From NCBI GenBank assembly GCA_913060815.1, contig CAJXSZ010000015.1, positions 1-64,000 of the forward strand: 64,000 bases of DNA, written 5' to 3'. This DNA is from an uncultured Sulfitobacter sp. GTDB lineage: Bacteria > Pseudomonadota > Alphaproteobacteria > Rhodobacterales > Rhodobacteraceae. This document shows, one piece after another, positions 1 to 8,647 of the stretch; the stretch's first letter is position 1; the number at the start of each line of letters is the position of its first letter. Made by a program: the position numbers and the translations under genes. Under the pieces are notes generated by a model. The model was not told where the DNA came from and ran no database searches. It saw nothing but the letters and a program-made list of their open reading frames with translations.

Positions 1-5
1 GTAGA

Positions 6-38
6 TCGTCGGCAGCGTCAGATGTGTATAAGAGACAG
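6..38 (+). other. Nextera Read 1 transposase adapter (sequencing artefact)
   Basis: Bases 6-38 match the 33-base Illumina Nextera Read 1 adapter, ending in the 19-base Tn5 mosaic end (20-38, finishing AGAGACAG). This is synthetic sequence left at a contig end and is not part of the genome. Two open frames start inside it and give peptides beginning MCIRDS and MYKRQ, which are translations of adapter. Bases 1-5 before it are probably also non-genomic. Real genome sequence starts at base 39. Confidence 0.97.
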
Positions 39-789
39 TTACTGCGCAGGCAAGGCCGACAAGATCATGTCCGTGGTCAACGTACCCGAAAGCTCTATCG
101 CGCGCGAAAGCGATTTGACCCTGCCGATCCACGCAGGTGTCGAGATCGGCGTAGCCTCGACCAAGGCCTTTACCTGTCAGCTCACAGTGCTGTTTTTGCT
201 CACACTGAAAGCCGCCGCCGACCGCGGCGAGATCACAGAAGAGCAACGTCAGGATCACCTCGCCCAATTGCGCCGCTTGCCCGCGCTAATGGCCGAAGCA
301 TTGGATCAAAGCACCGCTATCGCCGCAACAGCGCGCAAGCTGGCAAGCGCCCGCGACGTTCTGTTTCTTGGCCGTGGCCCGCTTTACCCGCTCGCCCACG
401 AAGGTGCGCTGAAACTAAAAGAAATCAGCTATATACACGCCGAAGCTTATGCATCGGGCGAATTGAAGCATGGCCCGATCGCCCTTGTGGATGAAGAAGT
501 GCCAGTCGTCGTCTTTGCCCCCCGTGATACGCTCTTTGACAAGACAGTGAGCAACATGCAGGAGGTGATGGCGCGCAAGGGCAAGGTCATCCTAATCTCC
601 GACCGCGAAGGCCTCGCCGAGGCCAGCGAAGGCGTGTGGGACACAATCGAGATGCCCGACGTCTCGGACGCAGTGGCCCCTATTCTCTATGCGATCCCTG
701 CGCAGCTGCTGGCCTATCACACAGCGGTGGCCAAAGGCACGGATGTGGACCAGCCCCGCAACCTCGCCAAATCCGTCACGGTTGAGTAA
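39..789 (+). CDS. glmS: Glutamine--fructose-6-phosphate aminotransferase, C-terminal part (cut by contig end)
   Basis: GlmS makes glucosamine-6-phosphate from fructose-6-phosphate and glutamine, the first step towards UDP-GlcNAc for peptidoglycan and lipid A. About 249 C-terminal residues of an enzyme usually near 605 aa are present; the glutaminase domain and most of the first SIS domain lie off the left end. Visible landmarks are the GVEIGVASTKAFT segment, the second SIS domain with GRG and GALKLKEISYIHAEAY, the LKHGP motif with the sugar-ring-opening histidine, and the invariant C-terminus PRNLAKSVTVE carrying the catalytic lysine. The reading frame runs into the adapter, so any start codon inside it is false. 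The stop TAA shares one base with the next gene's ATG (TAATG), suggesting translational coupling. Confidence 0.96.
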
Positions 790-1346
790 TGGCCAAGCAA
801 TTTGACGCCATAGCAGACGATCACCGCGCCTTTATCGAGGCACAGCACATGTTCTTTTGTGGCTCGGCAGCACAGGACGGGCGGGTCAATATCTCGCCCA
901 AGGGGATGAATAGCCTGCGTGTGATCGGACCCAACCGCATTATCTGGCGCAACCTCACAGGGTCGGGCAACGAGACAGCGGGACATCTGGCGCGGCTCAA
1001 CCGCATGACGCTGATGTGGTGCGGATTTGAAACGCGCCCCATGATCATGCGCGCTTACGGCACCGCCACCACGCTCCACCCTCGCGATGCAGGGTTCGAG
1101 GAGGCCGCGAGCCATTTCCCGCCTGCGATGGGCACGCGCCAGTTCTATGACGTGCATGTCGACATGCTCCAGACCAGCTGCGGCTATGCAGTGCCGTTCT
1201 ACGAGCATAAAGGCCCGCGCGAAGTGTTGGCCAAATGGGCTGAAGATAAAGGTCAGGACGGGATCGAAACCTATTGGGACGAACGCAACCGCGCCACCAT
1301 TGACGGGATGCCCACGCATATCCTCGACGGCAATCCCGATGCATGA
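789..1346 (+). CDS. Pyridoxamine 5'-phosphate oxidase-like flavin-binding protein
   Basis: This 185-aa protein resembles the PNPOx-like split-barrel family. It has an N-terminal DDHRAFIEAQHMFF helix, then the strand pattern with GRVNISPKG and a central RPMIMRAYGTA segment typical of the group of predicted FMN-binding proteins of unknown substrate. It is not the vitamin B6 enzyme PdxH, which is longer and carries different motifs. The ATG overlaps the glmS stop by one base and its own end overlaps the next gene by 8 bases, so the three genes probably form one transcript. The real substrate cannot be told from sequence. Confidence 0.8.
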   Translation: MAKQFDAIADDHRAFIEAQHMFFCGSAAQDGRVNISPKGMNSLRVIGPNRIIWRNLTGSGNETAGHLARLNRMTLMWCGFETRPMIMRAYGTATTLHPRDAGFEEAASHFPPAMGTRQFYDVHVDMLQTSCGYAVPFYEHKGPREVLAKWAEDKGQDGIETYWDERNRATIDGMPTHILDGNPDA

Positions 1347-2016
1347 GCCGTATCTTGCCGCGCTTGAAGCCGCCGCCGATGCAGAGCGCGCCTCCCAGAT
1401 GCGCGCCTACCACAAGGTCGATCGCGTTTATCTCGGCGTGTCGAACGAGATCATCAATGAGCTGACCAAGGACTGGCGTGGCGCGTTGGATGTGGCCACG
1501 CGCATCAAGATTGCCGACGGCCTCTGGCGCAGTGACATTTTTGAGGCCCGCGTCGCGGCCGCAAAGCTGCTGACCCAAGCGCGCCTGCGCGAGGATGAGG
1601 AAGCCGCATGGCAGCTCATCGCGAAATGGTACCGCGATTTTGACAGCTGGGCGATTGCTGATCACGCCTGTGCGGCGGGGGCGAAGCGGCTGGTAGCCGA
1701 TCCTTCGCGCCTGGACCGTGTCGAGGGCTGGACCCGCTCCGAGCATATGTGGACGCGGCGCGCAGCGCTTGTGATGACGCTCCCTTGGGCGAAGATCAAA
1801 ACGCCCAAACCCGCCGAGCAGGACGCCCGCGAGCGCATCCTTGGTTGGGCGGCAAGCTATGCCAATGATCCCCAGTGGTTCATCCAGAAAGCCATCGCAT
1901 GGTGGCTGCGTGATCTGAGCAAGCATGACCCTCGGCGTGTGGTGACGTTTCTTGACACGCATGGCGCCGCCATGAAGCCCTTTGCGCGCAAGGAAGCGCA
2001 GCGGCTGATGCGATGA
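1339..2016 (+). CDS. DNA alkylation repair protein (AlkD-like HEAT repeats)
   Basis: The 225-aa product is almost wholly helical and resembles the AlkD family of HEAT-repeat DNA glycosylases that remove bulky or cationic alkylated purines. Family landmarks include the early LGVSNEIINELTKDW segment, the WYRDFDSWAIADHAC stretch, the WTRSEHMWTRRAALV helix and, near the end, FIQKAIAWWLRDLSKHDP, the usual conserved late motif. The chosen ATG at 1339 gives the family's normal N-terminus; the frame is open upstream to 1087, but that part only shadows the preceding gene. It overlaps the upstream gene by 8 bases. The repair role is family knowledge. Confidence 0.8.
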   Translation: MHEPYLAALEAAADAERASQMRAYHKVDRVYLGVSNEIINELTKDWRGALDVATRIKIADGLWRSDIFEARVAAAKLLTQARLREDEEAAWQLIAKWYRDFDSWAIADHACAAGAKRLVADPSRLDRVEGWTRSEHMWTRRAALVMTLPWAKIKTPKPAEQDARERILGWAASYANDPQWFIQKAIAWWLRDLSKHDPRRVVTFLDTHGAAMKPFARKEAQRLMR

Positions 2017-2087
2017 ACGCAAACGCCGCTTCATGCTGGCTGAGGCGGATTTGAGTTTAAAGGGAAAAATGAAGAAGGGGCTGCGTG

Positions 2088-2645
2088 TTAGCTGCCCAGC
2101 GTTACTTCCACCTCGGTAAGATCTGTGAGCGAGGCCTCGATCAAGCGCATGGCGGGCAGTGACATGCGGCTGCCGCCCGTTGCAGGCCCGTCAATCGGGA
2201 TGAGTGTCACGGCGGAGGACTTACCGTTTGCCTTGTTAGTGACGCGGCCCGATGTCTCGGATTTGACCAGTGGCGTTTTAAGCCAGAACCCCGGCTCTGT
2301 CGGGCTGCCGAGGCTGGCGACCGTTGTGCCAAGGGATTTGGATGATGTTGCGGGGGTAACGGGTTCCGCCGCTTCTTTACGCTGCTCTGCTGTGGTTGTG
2401 TCGAGCGTCTGCGCTGTCTTTGCCGCTGGCGGTGGAGGGGGTGCGGAGGTCAGCACCGGATCAGCGGGCACTGCAGCAACATCAGCCTCGGTCGCCTCGG
2501 CCTCAGGGTTCATAGCGTCAAGCGGCTGTTGCGCTTCAGGCTCAAGAATTTGCACATCGTTTGGTTGCCCGATCCCGAGTTGCGCACAAGCGCTGAGAGA
2601 GAGAAGAGCGGCAATCGCGGTGGCGGGTTTTACAAAGCAATTCAT
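2088..2645 (-). CDS. Hypothetical lipoprotein
   Basis: A 185-aa protein of unknown function. The chosen start gives a short lipoprotein signal peptide ending LLSLSAC, so Cys20 would be lipidated and the protein anchored to a membrane on the periplasmic side. A low-complexity Pro/Ala/Glu region including PPPPP follows (roughly residues 35-85), then a more conserved-looking C-terminal half with LGTTVASLG, GFWLKTPLV and DGPATGGSRMSLPAMRL. Relatives in Roseobacter genomes are, as I recall, sometimes labelled D-galactarate dehydratase, but nothing here supports an enzyme of that family. It is divergent from moaA across an 85-base gap that must hold both promoters. Confidence 0.7.
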   Translation of the reverse strand: MNCFVKPATAIAALLSLSACAQLGIGQPNDVQILEPEAQQPLDAMNPEAEATEADVAAVPADPVLTSAPPPPPAAKTAQTLDTTTAEQRKEAAEPVTPATSSKSLGTTVASLGSPTEPGFWLKTPLVKSETSGRVTNKANGKSSAVTLIPIDGPATGGSRMSLPAMRLIEASLTDLTEVEVTLGS

Positions 2646-2730
2646 ACGCGCTTTGTAATCCAGCACAGGCCGTGCGCCAACCCTCCAAATGCGCTTGCCC
2701 CTCTGCGCGTCCCTCTGTACCACTTATGCT

Positions 2731-3738
2731 ATGAATGCTCCTTTGATTGACCCGTTCGCCCGTGCGATCACATACCTGCGCGTCTCGGTTACAGACCGTT
2801 GCGATTTTCGCTGTGTGTATTGCATGTCCGAGAACATGACCTTCCTGCCAAAGAAGGAACTGCTCACCCTCGAGGAACTTGACCGCATGTGTTCGACCTT
2901 TATCGGGCTGGGCGTGCAAAAGCTGCGGATCACCGGCGGAGAGCCGCTTGTTCGTCGTGGCATCATGACGTTTTTCGATGGCATGAAGCGGCATCTGGAC
3001 AGTGGTGCGCTCAAGGAATTGACGCTGACGACAAATGGCAGCCAGTTGGAAAAATACGCGGCGGATCTTTATGCGGCAGGCGTGCGGCGGGTGAACATCT
3101 CGCTTGATACGCTGGATGAGAAGAAATTTGCCGATGTAACGCGGTGGGGGCGGCTCGCTCAGGTACTGCGCGGGATTGATGCGGCGCAAGCAGCAGGGCT
3201 GCGGGTCAAGATCAATGCGGTGGCGCTTAAAGGCTTTAACGAGCCCGAGCTGGCACAGATCACCGAGTGGTGCGCCGAGCGCGACATGGACCTCACATGG
3301 ATCGAAGTCATGCCCATGGGCGATATCGGCAATGAGGACCGCATTGGACAATACTGGTCGCTCAAGGATGTGCGCGCAGAATATGCCAAGCACTATACCG
3401 TCACCGATCTGGCCGAGAAGACGGGCGGACCTGCACGCTATGTGCGGCTTGAGGAGACGGGCCAGAAAATTGGCTTTATCACACCGCTGAGCCATAATTT
3501 CTGCGAAAGCTGCAACCGCGTGCGGATTACTTGTACGGGCGAGATTTACCTGTGCCTTGGTCAGGAGGACAGCGCCGATCTACGCGAACCGCTTCGCGCC
3601 CACCCTGACGATAATGGTCCCCTTGAGGACGCCATTCGCGCGGCGATCAACCTCAAACCCAAGGGCCATGATTTCGACTATTCCCGCCAGCAACTCGACG
3701 GACAGATGCCCCGCCACATGAGCCATACGGGCGGCTGA
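2731..3738 (+). CDS. moaA: GTP 3',8-cyclase MoaA (molybdenum cofactor biosynthesis)
   Basis: MoaA is the radical-SAM enzyme that, with MoaC, turns GTP into cyclic pyranopterin monophosphate, the first molybdopterin intermediate. The 335-aa length is typical. The radical-SAM cluster cysteines are Cys24, Cys28 and Cys31, followed by the GGEP motif near residue 69. The second C-terminal [4Fe-4S] cluster is given by Cys258, Cys261 and Cys275 (CxxC-x13-C). The protein ends in the characteristic Gly-Gly (SHTGG). The start at 2731 is preferred because it leads directly into the conserved region; an upstream in-frame ATG at 2689 lies in the divergent promoter gap. moaC, moaB and the moa genes for later steps are not nearby. 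Confidence 0.95.
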   Translation: MNAPLIDPFARAITYLRVSVTDRCDFRCVYCMSENMTFLPKKELLTLEELDRMCSTFIGLGVQKLRITGGEPLVRRGIMTFFDGMKRHLDSGALKELTLTTNGSQLEKYAADLYAAGVRRVNISLDTLDEKKFADVTRWGRLAQVLRGIDAAQAAGLRVKINAVALKGFNEPELAQITEWCAERDMDLTWIEVMPMGDIGNEDRIGQYWSLKDVRAEYAKHYTVTDLAEKTGGPARYVRLEETGQKIGFITPLSHNFCESCNRVRITCTGEIYLCLGQEDSADLREPLRAHPDDNGPLEDAIRAAINLKPKGHDFDYSRQQLDGQMPRHMSHTGG

Positions 3739-3742
3739 TCGC

Positions 3743-4885
3743 ATGACGCTGGCATTGGCGGCCTACCGCGTTGCCGTCTCGGCACTGGCCCCGTTGTATC
3801 AATGGCATGCGACACGCGGGCTGGCGGCAGATCAGCAGATAGAGCGGTTGGGATTCCACGAAAGGGCACGACAAGGCGTGATCTGGTGTCAGGCTCCCAG
3901 TGTGGGAGAGCTGGATGTGCTAGCGCCGCTGCTGCCAGCGCTGCGTGAAGCTGGTGACGTACTGATCACCGCCCATTCCACCACAGGCGCACAAAAGGCT
4001 GCGGCAATGTCGCCGCTATCCGCTCTTGCGCCGATCGACACCCCTGCCGCTGTGGCGCAGTTTTTGCGCACATGGCAGCCAAGGATCGCTATTTTTGTCG
4101 AATCCGACATGCCGCCTGTGATGATGCAGACGCTCGCGGCGCAAAACATTCCCTTTGCCCTGATCGCCGCTCGCGCCTCCAAGACGCGGGCGCGCATCCC
4201 CCGCTCGGTCGAAAAGCTCTTGGGGCCTGCCGCGCTGATCACAGCATCCACAAAAGCCGTCGCGCAAGAGTTGCAAGGATTGGGTTTGCGCGTTGATGTC
4301 GTGGAGGATCTGAAATCACAAGGCGCGCAGAATGCTGTGCTTCCGGTTTGGGTCAAAGCGGTTGAAAAACGCCCTGTCTGGCTTGCTGCCTCGACCCATC
4401 CCGAGGATATGGAGACTGTGGTCGGTGCACATGAAAGCATCTTGCGCGATCATCCCGATGCACTCTTGATCCTTGCGCCACGCCACATGGATGCGGCCCT
4501 TGATGTCCCTGCCCATTTAAGCACGCGCAAACACTCCAGTGACGGCGCGCCCGATGCGCAGACGCAGATTTTTGTGATGGATGCATTGGGCCAGATGGCT
4601 GGCCTACACGCAGTAGCACCCGTGACCTATCTGGGCGGCGGCAATGGCACGCGTGGCGGGCATAGCCCGTGGGAGGCCGCGCGCGCGGGCAATCATGTGC
4701 TCACGGGGCCTGACACGGCCAATAACACCGCAGCCTTTGACCAAATCCCCCACCAAACAGTGCAAGGGCCAGAGGAGCTTGCCCAGCGCATAATCGACCT
4801 TTGGCAACAGCCGCGGCCTGCCCCGCTATCGCTGCCCGAAGGCACGGCCACCCACGATGCGCTGCTGGCCGTGCTGAAAGGTTAA
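3743..4885 (+). CDS. GT30-family glycosyltransferase, 3-deoxy-D-manno-octulosonic acid transferase-like
   Basis: This 380-aa protein follows the WaaA/KdtA layout: a hydrophobic N-terminus, an APSVGE motif with the probable catalytic base Glu56, an FVESD segment where WaaA has METELWP, and AARASKTRAR. The C-terminal half has WLAASTHPED, LILAPRH, GQMAGLHAV and GGHSPWEAARAG, the CMP-Kdo-binding landmarks. WaaA adds Kdo to lipid A. The family assignment is firm, but the altered ETELWP segment and the position beside moaA, not beside lipid A genes, leave open that this is a second, divergent GT30 enzyme. It starts 4 bases after moaA and overlaps the opposite-strand amidohydrolase by 4 bases. Confidence 0.8.
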   Translation: MTLALAAYRVAVSALAPLYQWHATRGLAADQQIERLGFHERARQGVIWCQAPSVGELDVLAPLLPALREAGDVLITAHSTTGAQKAAAMSPLSALAPIDTPAAVAQFLRTWQPRIAIFVESDMPPVMMQTLAAQNIPFALIAARASKTRARIPRSVEKLLGPAALITASTKAVAQELQGLGLRVDVVEDLKSQGAQNAVLPVWVKAVEKRPVWLAASTHPEDMETVVGAHESILRDHPDALLILAPRHMDAALDVPAHLSTRKHSSDGAPDAQTQIFVMDALGQMAGLHAVAPVTYLGGGNGTRGGHSPWEAARAGNHVLTGPDTANNTAAFDQIPHQTVQGPEELAQRIIDLWQQPRPAPLSLPEGTATHDALLAVLKG

Positions 4886-6048
4886 TGTGTGATCGGCATC
4901 CGCTGTTCCGCGATGCCCGCCCACCAGCTACAGCCCGCAGGGATCACATCATCGTTAAAGTTATAAAGCGGGTGATGCACCATCGCCGTATCGCCGTTCC
5001 CGACAAGGATATAGGCGCCGGGGCGTTCCTCCAGCATGAAGGCAAAATCCTCGCCGCCCATGACCAGCGGGGCCTCGTCACATTGGCCCGAGACACTGCG
5101 CGCCACTTCAGCGGCAAATTCGGTCTGATTGGGATGATTGACCATCACGGGGTAGTTGCGCTCATAGTTGACCCGCGCCACCGCCCCCATGGCCGCTGCA
5201 ACCCCTGTGCAAATCTCGTTCACGCGCTTGTCGGCCAGATCGCGCAGCTCGGGCGTCATGGTGCGCACTGTGCCCTTAAGGCGGACTTTCTGCGGGATGA
5301 CGTTATAGGCATGCGATGACGTCTCGAAAGAGGTGATCGAGACAACGATGGTTTTCACAGGGTCGGCGTTGCGGCTGACGATGGTTTGCAGCGCGCCGAC
5401 GATTTGTGATGCGACCACGGTGGTATCTACTGTTTCGTTGGGTTTGGCCGCGTGACCGCCAAGCCCTTCGATCTCGATGTCCAACAAATCGGTCGCCGCA
5501 AAGAACGGCCCTGAGCGGATGGCGAACTCCCCGGGCGCCATACCGGGCCAGTTGTGCATGCCGTAGACTTCCTGAATGCCCCAACGCTCCATCAACCCGT
5601 CGTCACACATCACTTTTGCGCCGCCGCCGCCCTCTTCGGCGGGTTGGAAAATCACCACTGCCGTGCCGTCGAAATTGCGCGTCTCTGCCAAGTATTGGGC
5701 CGCGCCCAGTAGCATGGCTGTGTGCCCGTCATGGCCACAGGCGTGCATCGCGCCGTCCGTCTTGGAGGCATACTCAAGCCCAGTTTCCTCATGGATAGGA
5801 AGCGCATCCATATCTGCCCGCAGACCCACAACCTTGCCGGAGGCAGTCGAGCGCCCTTTGATCACCCCAACAACACCCGTGCGCCCGATGCCCTCGGCCA
5901 CCTCGTCACAGCCAAAAGCACGCAGCTTTTCGGCCACGGTGGCTGAGGTGCGGTGCGTTTCGAACAGGATTTCAGGGTGCTCATGCAGATCACGGCGCCA
6001 CGCGGTGATCTCGGCATGGGTTTCGGCGAAACGGTTCTTAACGGGCAT
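4882..6048 (-). CDS. M20D-family amidohydrolase (hippurate hydrolase-like), copy 1
   Basis: A 388-aa metallo-amidohydrolase of the M20D group, which cleaves N-acyl amino acids and related amides. Metal-ligand motifs are intact: HACGHDGHT with Cys104 and His106, FQPAEEGGGG with Glu138/139, YGMHN with His165, and late GGEDF and HHPLYNFNDD. The M20 dimerisation/lid domain fills the middle. It is the last gene of a leftward cluster that starts with an ABC ATPase at 12347 and follows a close paralogue of equal length after a 66-base gap. The two enzymes share near-identical N-terminal residues and all motifs but differ in the lid domain, which suggests different substrates. The exact substrate is unknown. 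Confidence 0.9.
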   Translation of the reverse strand: MPVKNRFAETHAEITAWRRDLHEHPEILFETHRTSATVAEKLRAFGCDEVAEGIGRTGVVGVIKGRSTASGKVVGLRADMDALPIHEETGLEYASKTDGAMHACGHDGHTAMLLGAAQYLAETRNFDGTAVVIFQPAEEGGGGAKVMCDDGLMERWGIQEVYGMHNWPGMAPGEFAIRSGPFFAATDLLDIEIEGLGGHAAKPNETVDTTVVASQIVGALQTIVSRNADPVKTIVVSITSFETSSHAYNVIPQKVRLKGTVRTMTPELRDLADKRVNEICTGVAAAMGAVARVNYERNYPVMVNHPNQTEFAAEVARSVSGQCDEAPLVMGGEDFAFMLEERPGAYILVGNGDTAMVHHPLYNFNDDVIPAGCSWWAGIAEQRMPITH

Positions 6049-6114
6049 GGGAGGCGTCCTTTGATTTCAGAATAGCATTAGGCTAACGCAGGGCTTCGAC
6101 CTCCGCCAGAGCGA

Positions 6115-7281
6115 TCACGCCGTTGGCATGCGCCGCTCCACCAATTCGGCAAACCATGAGCATCCCGCAGGGATCGCATCATCGTTGAAGTTGTATTCGG
6201 GGTGATGCACCGTGGCTCCTGCCCCGTTGCCCAGTTGGATGTACGCGCCCGGACGCTCTTCGAGCATATAGGAGAAATCCTCCCCCGCCATGATAGGCGG
6301 CGTGTTGCGCTCCACACCGGGTGTGATGGCCTCTGCCGCATCAGCGGCATATCCCGTTTCATCCGCGTGGTTGACCGTTGCAGGGTAGCCGCGCACATAA
6401 TCAACATCCGCTACACAGCCGTGCGCCTGCGCCGTGAGCGATGCAATCTCGCCCAACCGTTGCTCCGCCAGAGTGCGCACATCCGCATCCAGCGTGCGCA
6501 CAGTGCCTCTTAGCATCACACGGTGCGGAATAATGTTGAACGCCTCATTGTCTGATCGCATCACACAGACCGATACCACCACCTGTTTGAGCGGATCGAC
6601 ATTGCGGCTGGCGATACTTTGCAACGCGACAACCACATGGGCCGCGGCAAGATTGGGATCAATGGCTTCATGCGGTGCTGCGGCATGTCCGCCCTGCCCT
6701 GTAATCGTGATGTCGAATTCATCCGTGGCAGCCAGCATGGCGCCCGCACGAATATGAAAGCTGCCCACGTCACCACCGGGCATGTTGTGCAGGCCGTATA
6801 CCTCGTCAATCGACCAGCGCTCCATCAGGCCGTCTTTGCACATCTCGCGGCCGCCACCGCCGCCCTCTTCAGCGGGTTGGAAAATAAGCACGACGCGTCC
6901 GTCAAAATTGCGCGTTTCCGCCAAGTATTGCGCTGCCCCCAGCAGGATGGCCGTGTGCCCGTCATGTCCGCAGGCATGCATCATGCCGGGCTTCTTCGAG
7001 GCATACTCCAGCCCAGTGGCTTCCTCGATCGGTAGCGCGTCCATGTCCGCGCGCAGGCCCACCGTGCGCCCAGACGCGTTGCTGCGTCCTTCGATCACGG
7101 CTACAACGCCCGTCTGACCAATCCCTGTGGTAATGTCGGTGATGCCAAAGCTGCGCAGCTTGTCTTCCACAAATTTCGCCGTCTCGTGCACCTCGAACTG
7201 TAGCTCGGGGTATTGGTGCAGATGCCTGCGCCACGCGGTGATCTCGGCGTGGGTTTCGGCAAAACGGTTCTTGATCGGCAT
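6115..7281 (-). CDS. M20D-family amidohydrolase (hippurate hydrolase-like), copy 2
   Basis: A 388-aa tandem paralogue of the preceding M20D gene. It begins with the same NRFAETHAEITAWRR segment and keeps the metal motifs HACGHDGHT, FQPAEEGGGGG, YGLHNMPG, MAGEDFSYML and HHPEYNFNDD. A GGAGA ribosome-binding site lies about 5 bases before the ATG. It starts 9 bases after the FAD oxidoreductase stop, so the two are probably cotranslated. Known family members split hippurate, N-acyl amino acids or auxin conjugates. The neighbouring peptide-type ABC transporter suggests that the substrate is imported. Confidence 0.9.
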   Translation of the reverse strand: MPIKNRFAETHAEITAWRRHLHQYPELQFEVHETAKFVEDKLRSFGITDITTGIGQTGVVAVIEGRSNASGRTVGLRADMDALPIEEATGLEYASKKPGMMHACGHDGHTAILLGAAQYLAETRNFDGRVVLIFQPAEEGGGGGREMCKDGLMERWSIDEVYGLHNMPGGDVGSFHIRAGAMLAATDEFDITITGQGGHAAAPHEAIDPNLAAAHVVVALQSIASRNVDPLKQVVVSVCVMRSDNEAFNIIPHRVMLRGTVRTLDADVRTLAEQRLGEIASLTAQAHGCVADVDYVRGYPATVNHADETGYAADAAEAITPGVERNTPPIMAGEDFSYMLEERPGAYIQLGNGAGATVHHPEYNFNDDAIPAGCSWFAELVERRMPTA

Positions 7282-7290
7282 TGTCTTCTC

Positions 7291-8634
7291 CTAAACATCC
7301 GGTCCCGGCACCATCGGCGTGCCATCGGTAAATCGGGCAAAGCGAAAGCGGCTCATGTCATGGCCTGCGGGTCTGTCTGCGGCCAGATCGGCAAGGACAC
7401 GCCCCATCGCAGGGCCAATGCCGAACCCGTGTCCGCTCATCCCTGTACCCACGATCAGCCCCTCGATGGGCGTGTGGTCTACAACAGGAACAATATCGGG
7501 CATCGTATCAATCATTCCGGCCCAGCTCGCCTTTAACTCTACCTTACCCAGCTTGGGAAACAGTGTGGCAAAATCACGCGCCAGTTTGGCTATGATGCGC
7601 GGCACAGGCTTGGGATCAAGGATGCGCATCCGCTCGAACGGTGTCTCCTCATCCGCTGCCCAGCGCCGCCGCGTTCCCCACGCATCGGGAAATCCCTTTG
7701 GGCCATAGGGCTTGATCCTGCAGCCGAAGGGATCTAGCCGCAGTTGCGCCAGAAACTTGGGCAACGCACGAAAGGCATCTGGCCCGACGAAAAGCTCTGA
7801 TGTCATATTCGGCGCGAGGGTATAGCCACCGTCAGCGCGCCTGCGAAACGCCAAATTCGGTGTCGAGGCCGCGCATTGGCCGACATCGGGCAATGGCACC
7901 GTCGCCGCCACTTGGGAGCGGACACTCAGCTGCGGTAGCGCCACGCCATGATTGCGCAAAAAGAGCGACGACCAAGCGCCCCCCGCCAGCACCACACGGG
8001 GGCTGCGCACTGTGCCTTTTTCCGCCACCACGCCAGCTACTTTGCCATCCGTAATATCGAGACAGCGCACCGCGCAATGCTCAATGATCTGCACGCCCTC
8101 GCGCAGCGCAATCTCGGCCAGTGCGGGCACGGCGACCCAAGGTTCGGCGCGAAAATCGGTGGCCGTGTGCAGCGCCGCCTGCGGGACCTGCGCCAGATCG
8201 GGATAGAGCGCTTGCACCTCTGCGCGGCTCAGGATTTTACTGTCCACCCCGTTGGCCGCCGCATGGGGCAGCCAGTTCTCGTAGCCGCGCACGGCCTTCT
8301 CGCTGCGCGCAAAATAAGTGGTGCCAGATTGGGTCAGCCCGATCTGCGCGTTGGTCTCGCGGCTCAGGTCCTGCCAGATGCGCTGTGCCTCTGCCATGAT
8401 GGGCATTTCCGCAGGGTCCCGCCCCTGCTGACGAATCCAGCCCCAATTGCGGCTCGATTGCTCGGCAGCAACAAGGCCCTTCTCTAGCACCACAACGCGC
8501 GCCCCGCGGCGCGCCGCAAGGAGCGCTGTGCAAATGCCGATAACGCCCGCGCCGATGACCACAAGGTCCACGGCCTCTGGCAATGGCCCTGTGTAACGCG
8601 GCGCTTGTGATGCTGTGATCGGAAAGCCGCCCAT
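7291..8634 (-). CDS. FAD-dependent oxidoreductase, DAO family
   Basis: A 447-aa flavoprotein with an N-terminal dinucleotide-binding motif (VVIGAGVIGICTALLAARRG, ending in the acidic strand VVVLEKG) and the DAO-type fold; near the C-terminus GTGMSGHGFGIGP closes the FAD site. Relatives oxidise D-amino acids, sarcosine, opines or other secondary amines. The start at 8634 lies 13 bases after the argE stop and places the GxGxxG motif at about residue 23; the open frame further upstream only shadows argE. Between argE and the M20D genes it probably oxidises an amine or amino acid released by hydrolysis. No substrate-specific residue can be named. Confidence 0.85.
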   Translation of the reverse strand: MGGFPITASQAPRYTGPLPEAVDLVVIGAGVIGICTALLAARRGARVVVLEKGLVAAEQSSRNWGWIRQQGRDPAEMPIMAEAQRIWQDLSRETNAQIGLTQSGTTYFARSEKAVRGYENWLPHAAANGVDSKILSRAEVQALYPDLAQVPQAALHTATDFRAEPWVAVPALAEIALREGVQIIEHCAVRCLDITDGKVAGVVAEKGTVRSPRVVLAGGAWSSLFLRNHGVALPQLSVRSQVAATVPLPDVGQCAASTPNLAFRRRADGGYTLAPNMTSELFVGPDAFRALPKFLAQLRLDPFGCRIKPYGPKGFPDAWGTRRRWAADEETPFERMRILDPKPVPRIIAKLARDFATLFPKLGKVELKASWAGMIDTMPDIVPVVDHTPIEGLIVGTGMSGHGFGIGPAMGRVLADLAADRPAGHDMSRFRFARFTDGTPMVPGPDV

Positions 8635-8647
8635 CAGGCGAGGGTCT

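Noticed and set aside
22-38. ATG-initiated frames starting at bases 22 and 24
   Set aside because: Both starts lie in the sequencing adapter; the first only continues into glmS because the frame happens to be open.
717-1319. Leftward open frame across the PNPOx-like gene
   Set aside because: Antisense to a gene with clear family motifs; no ribosome site or family.
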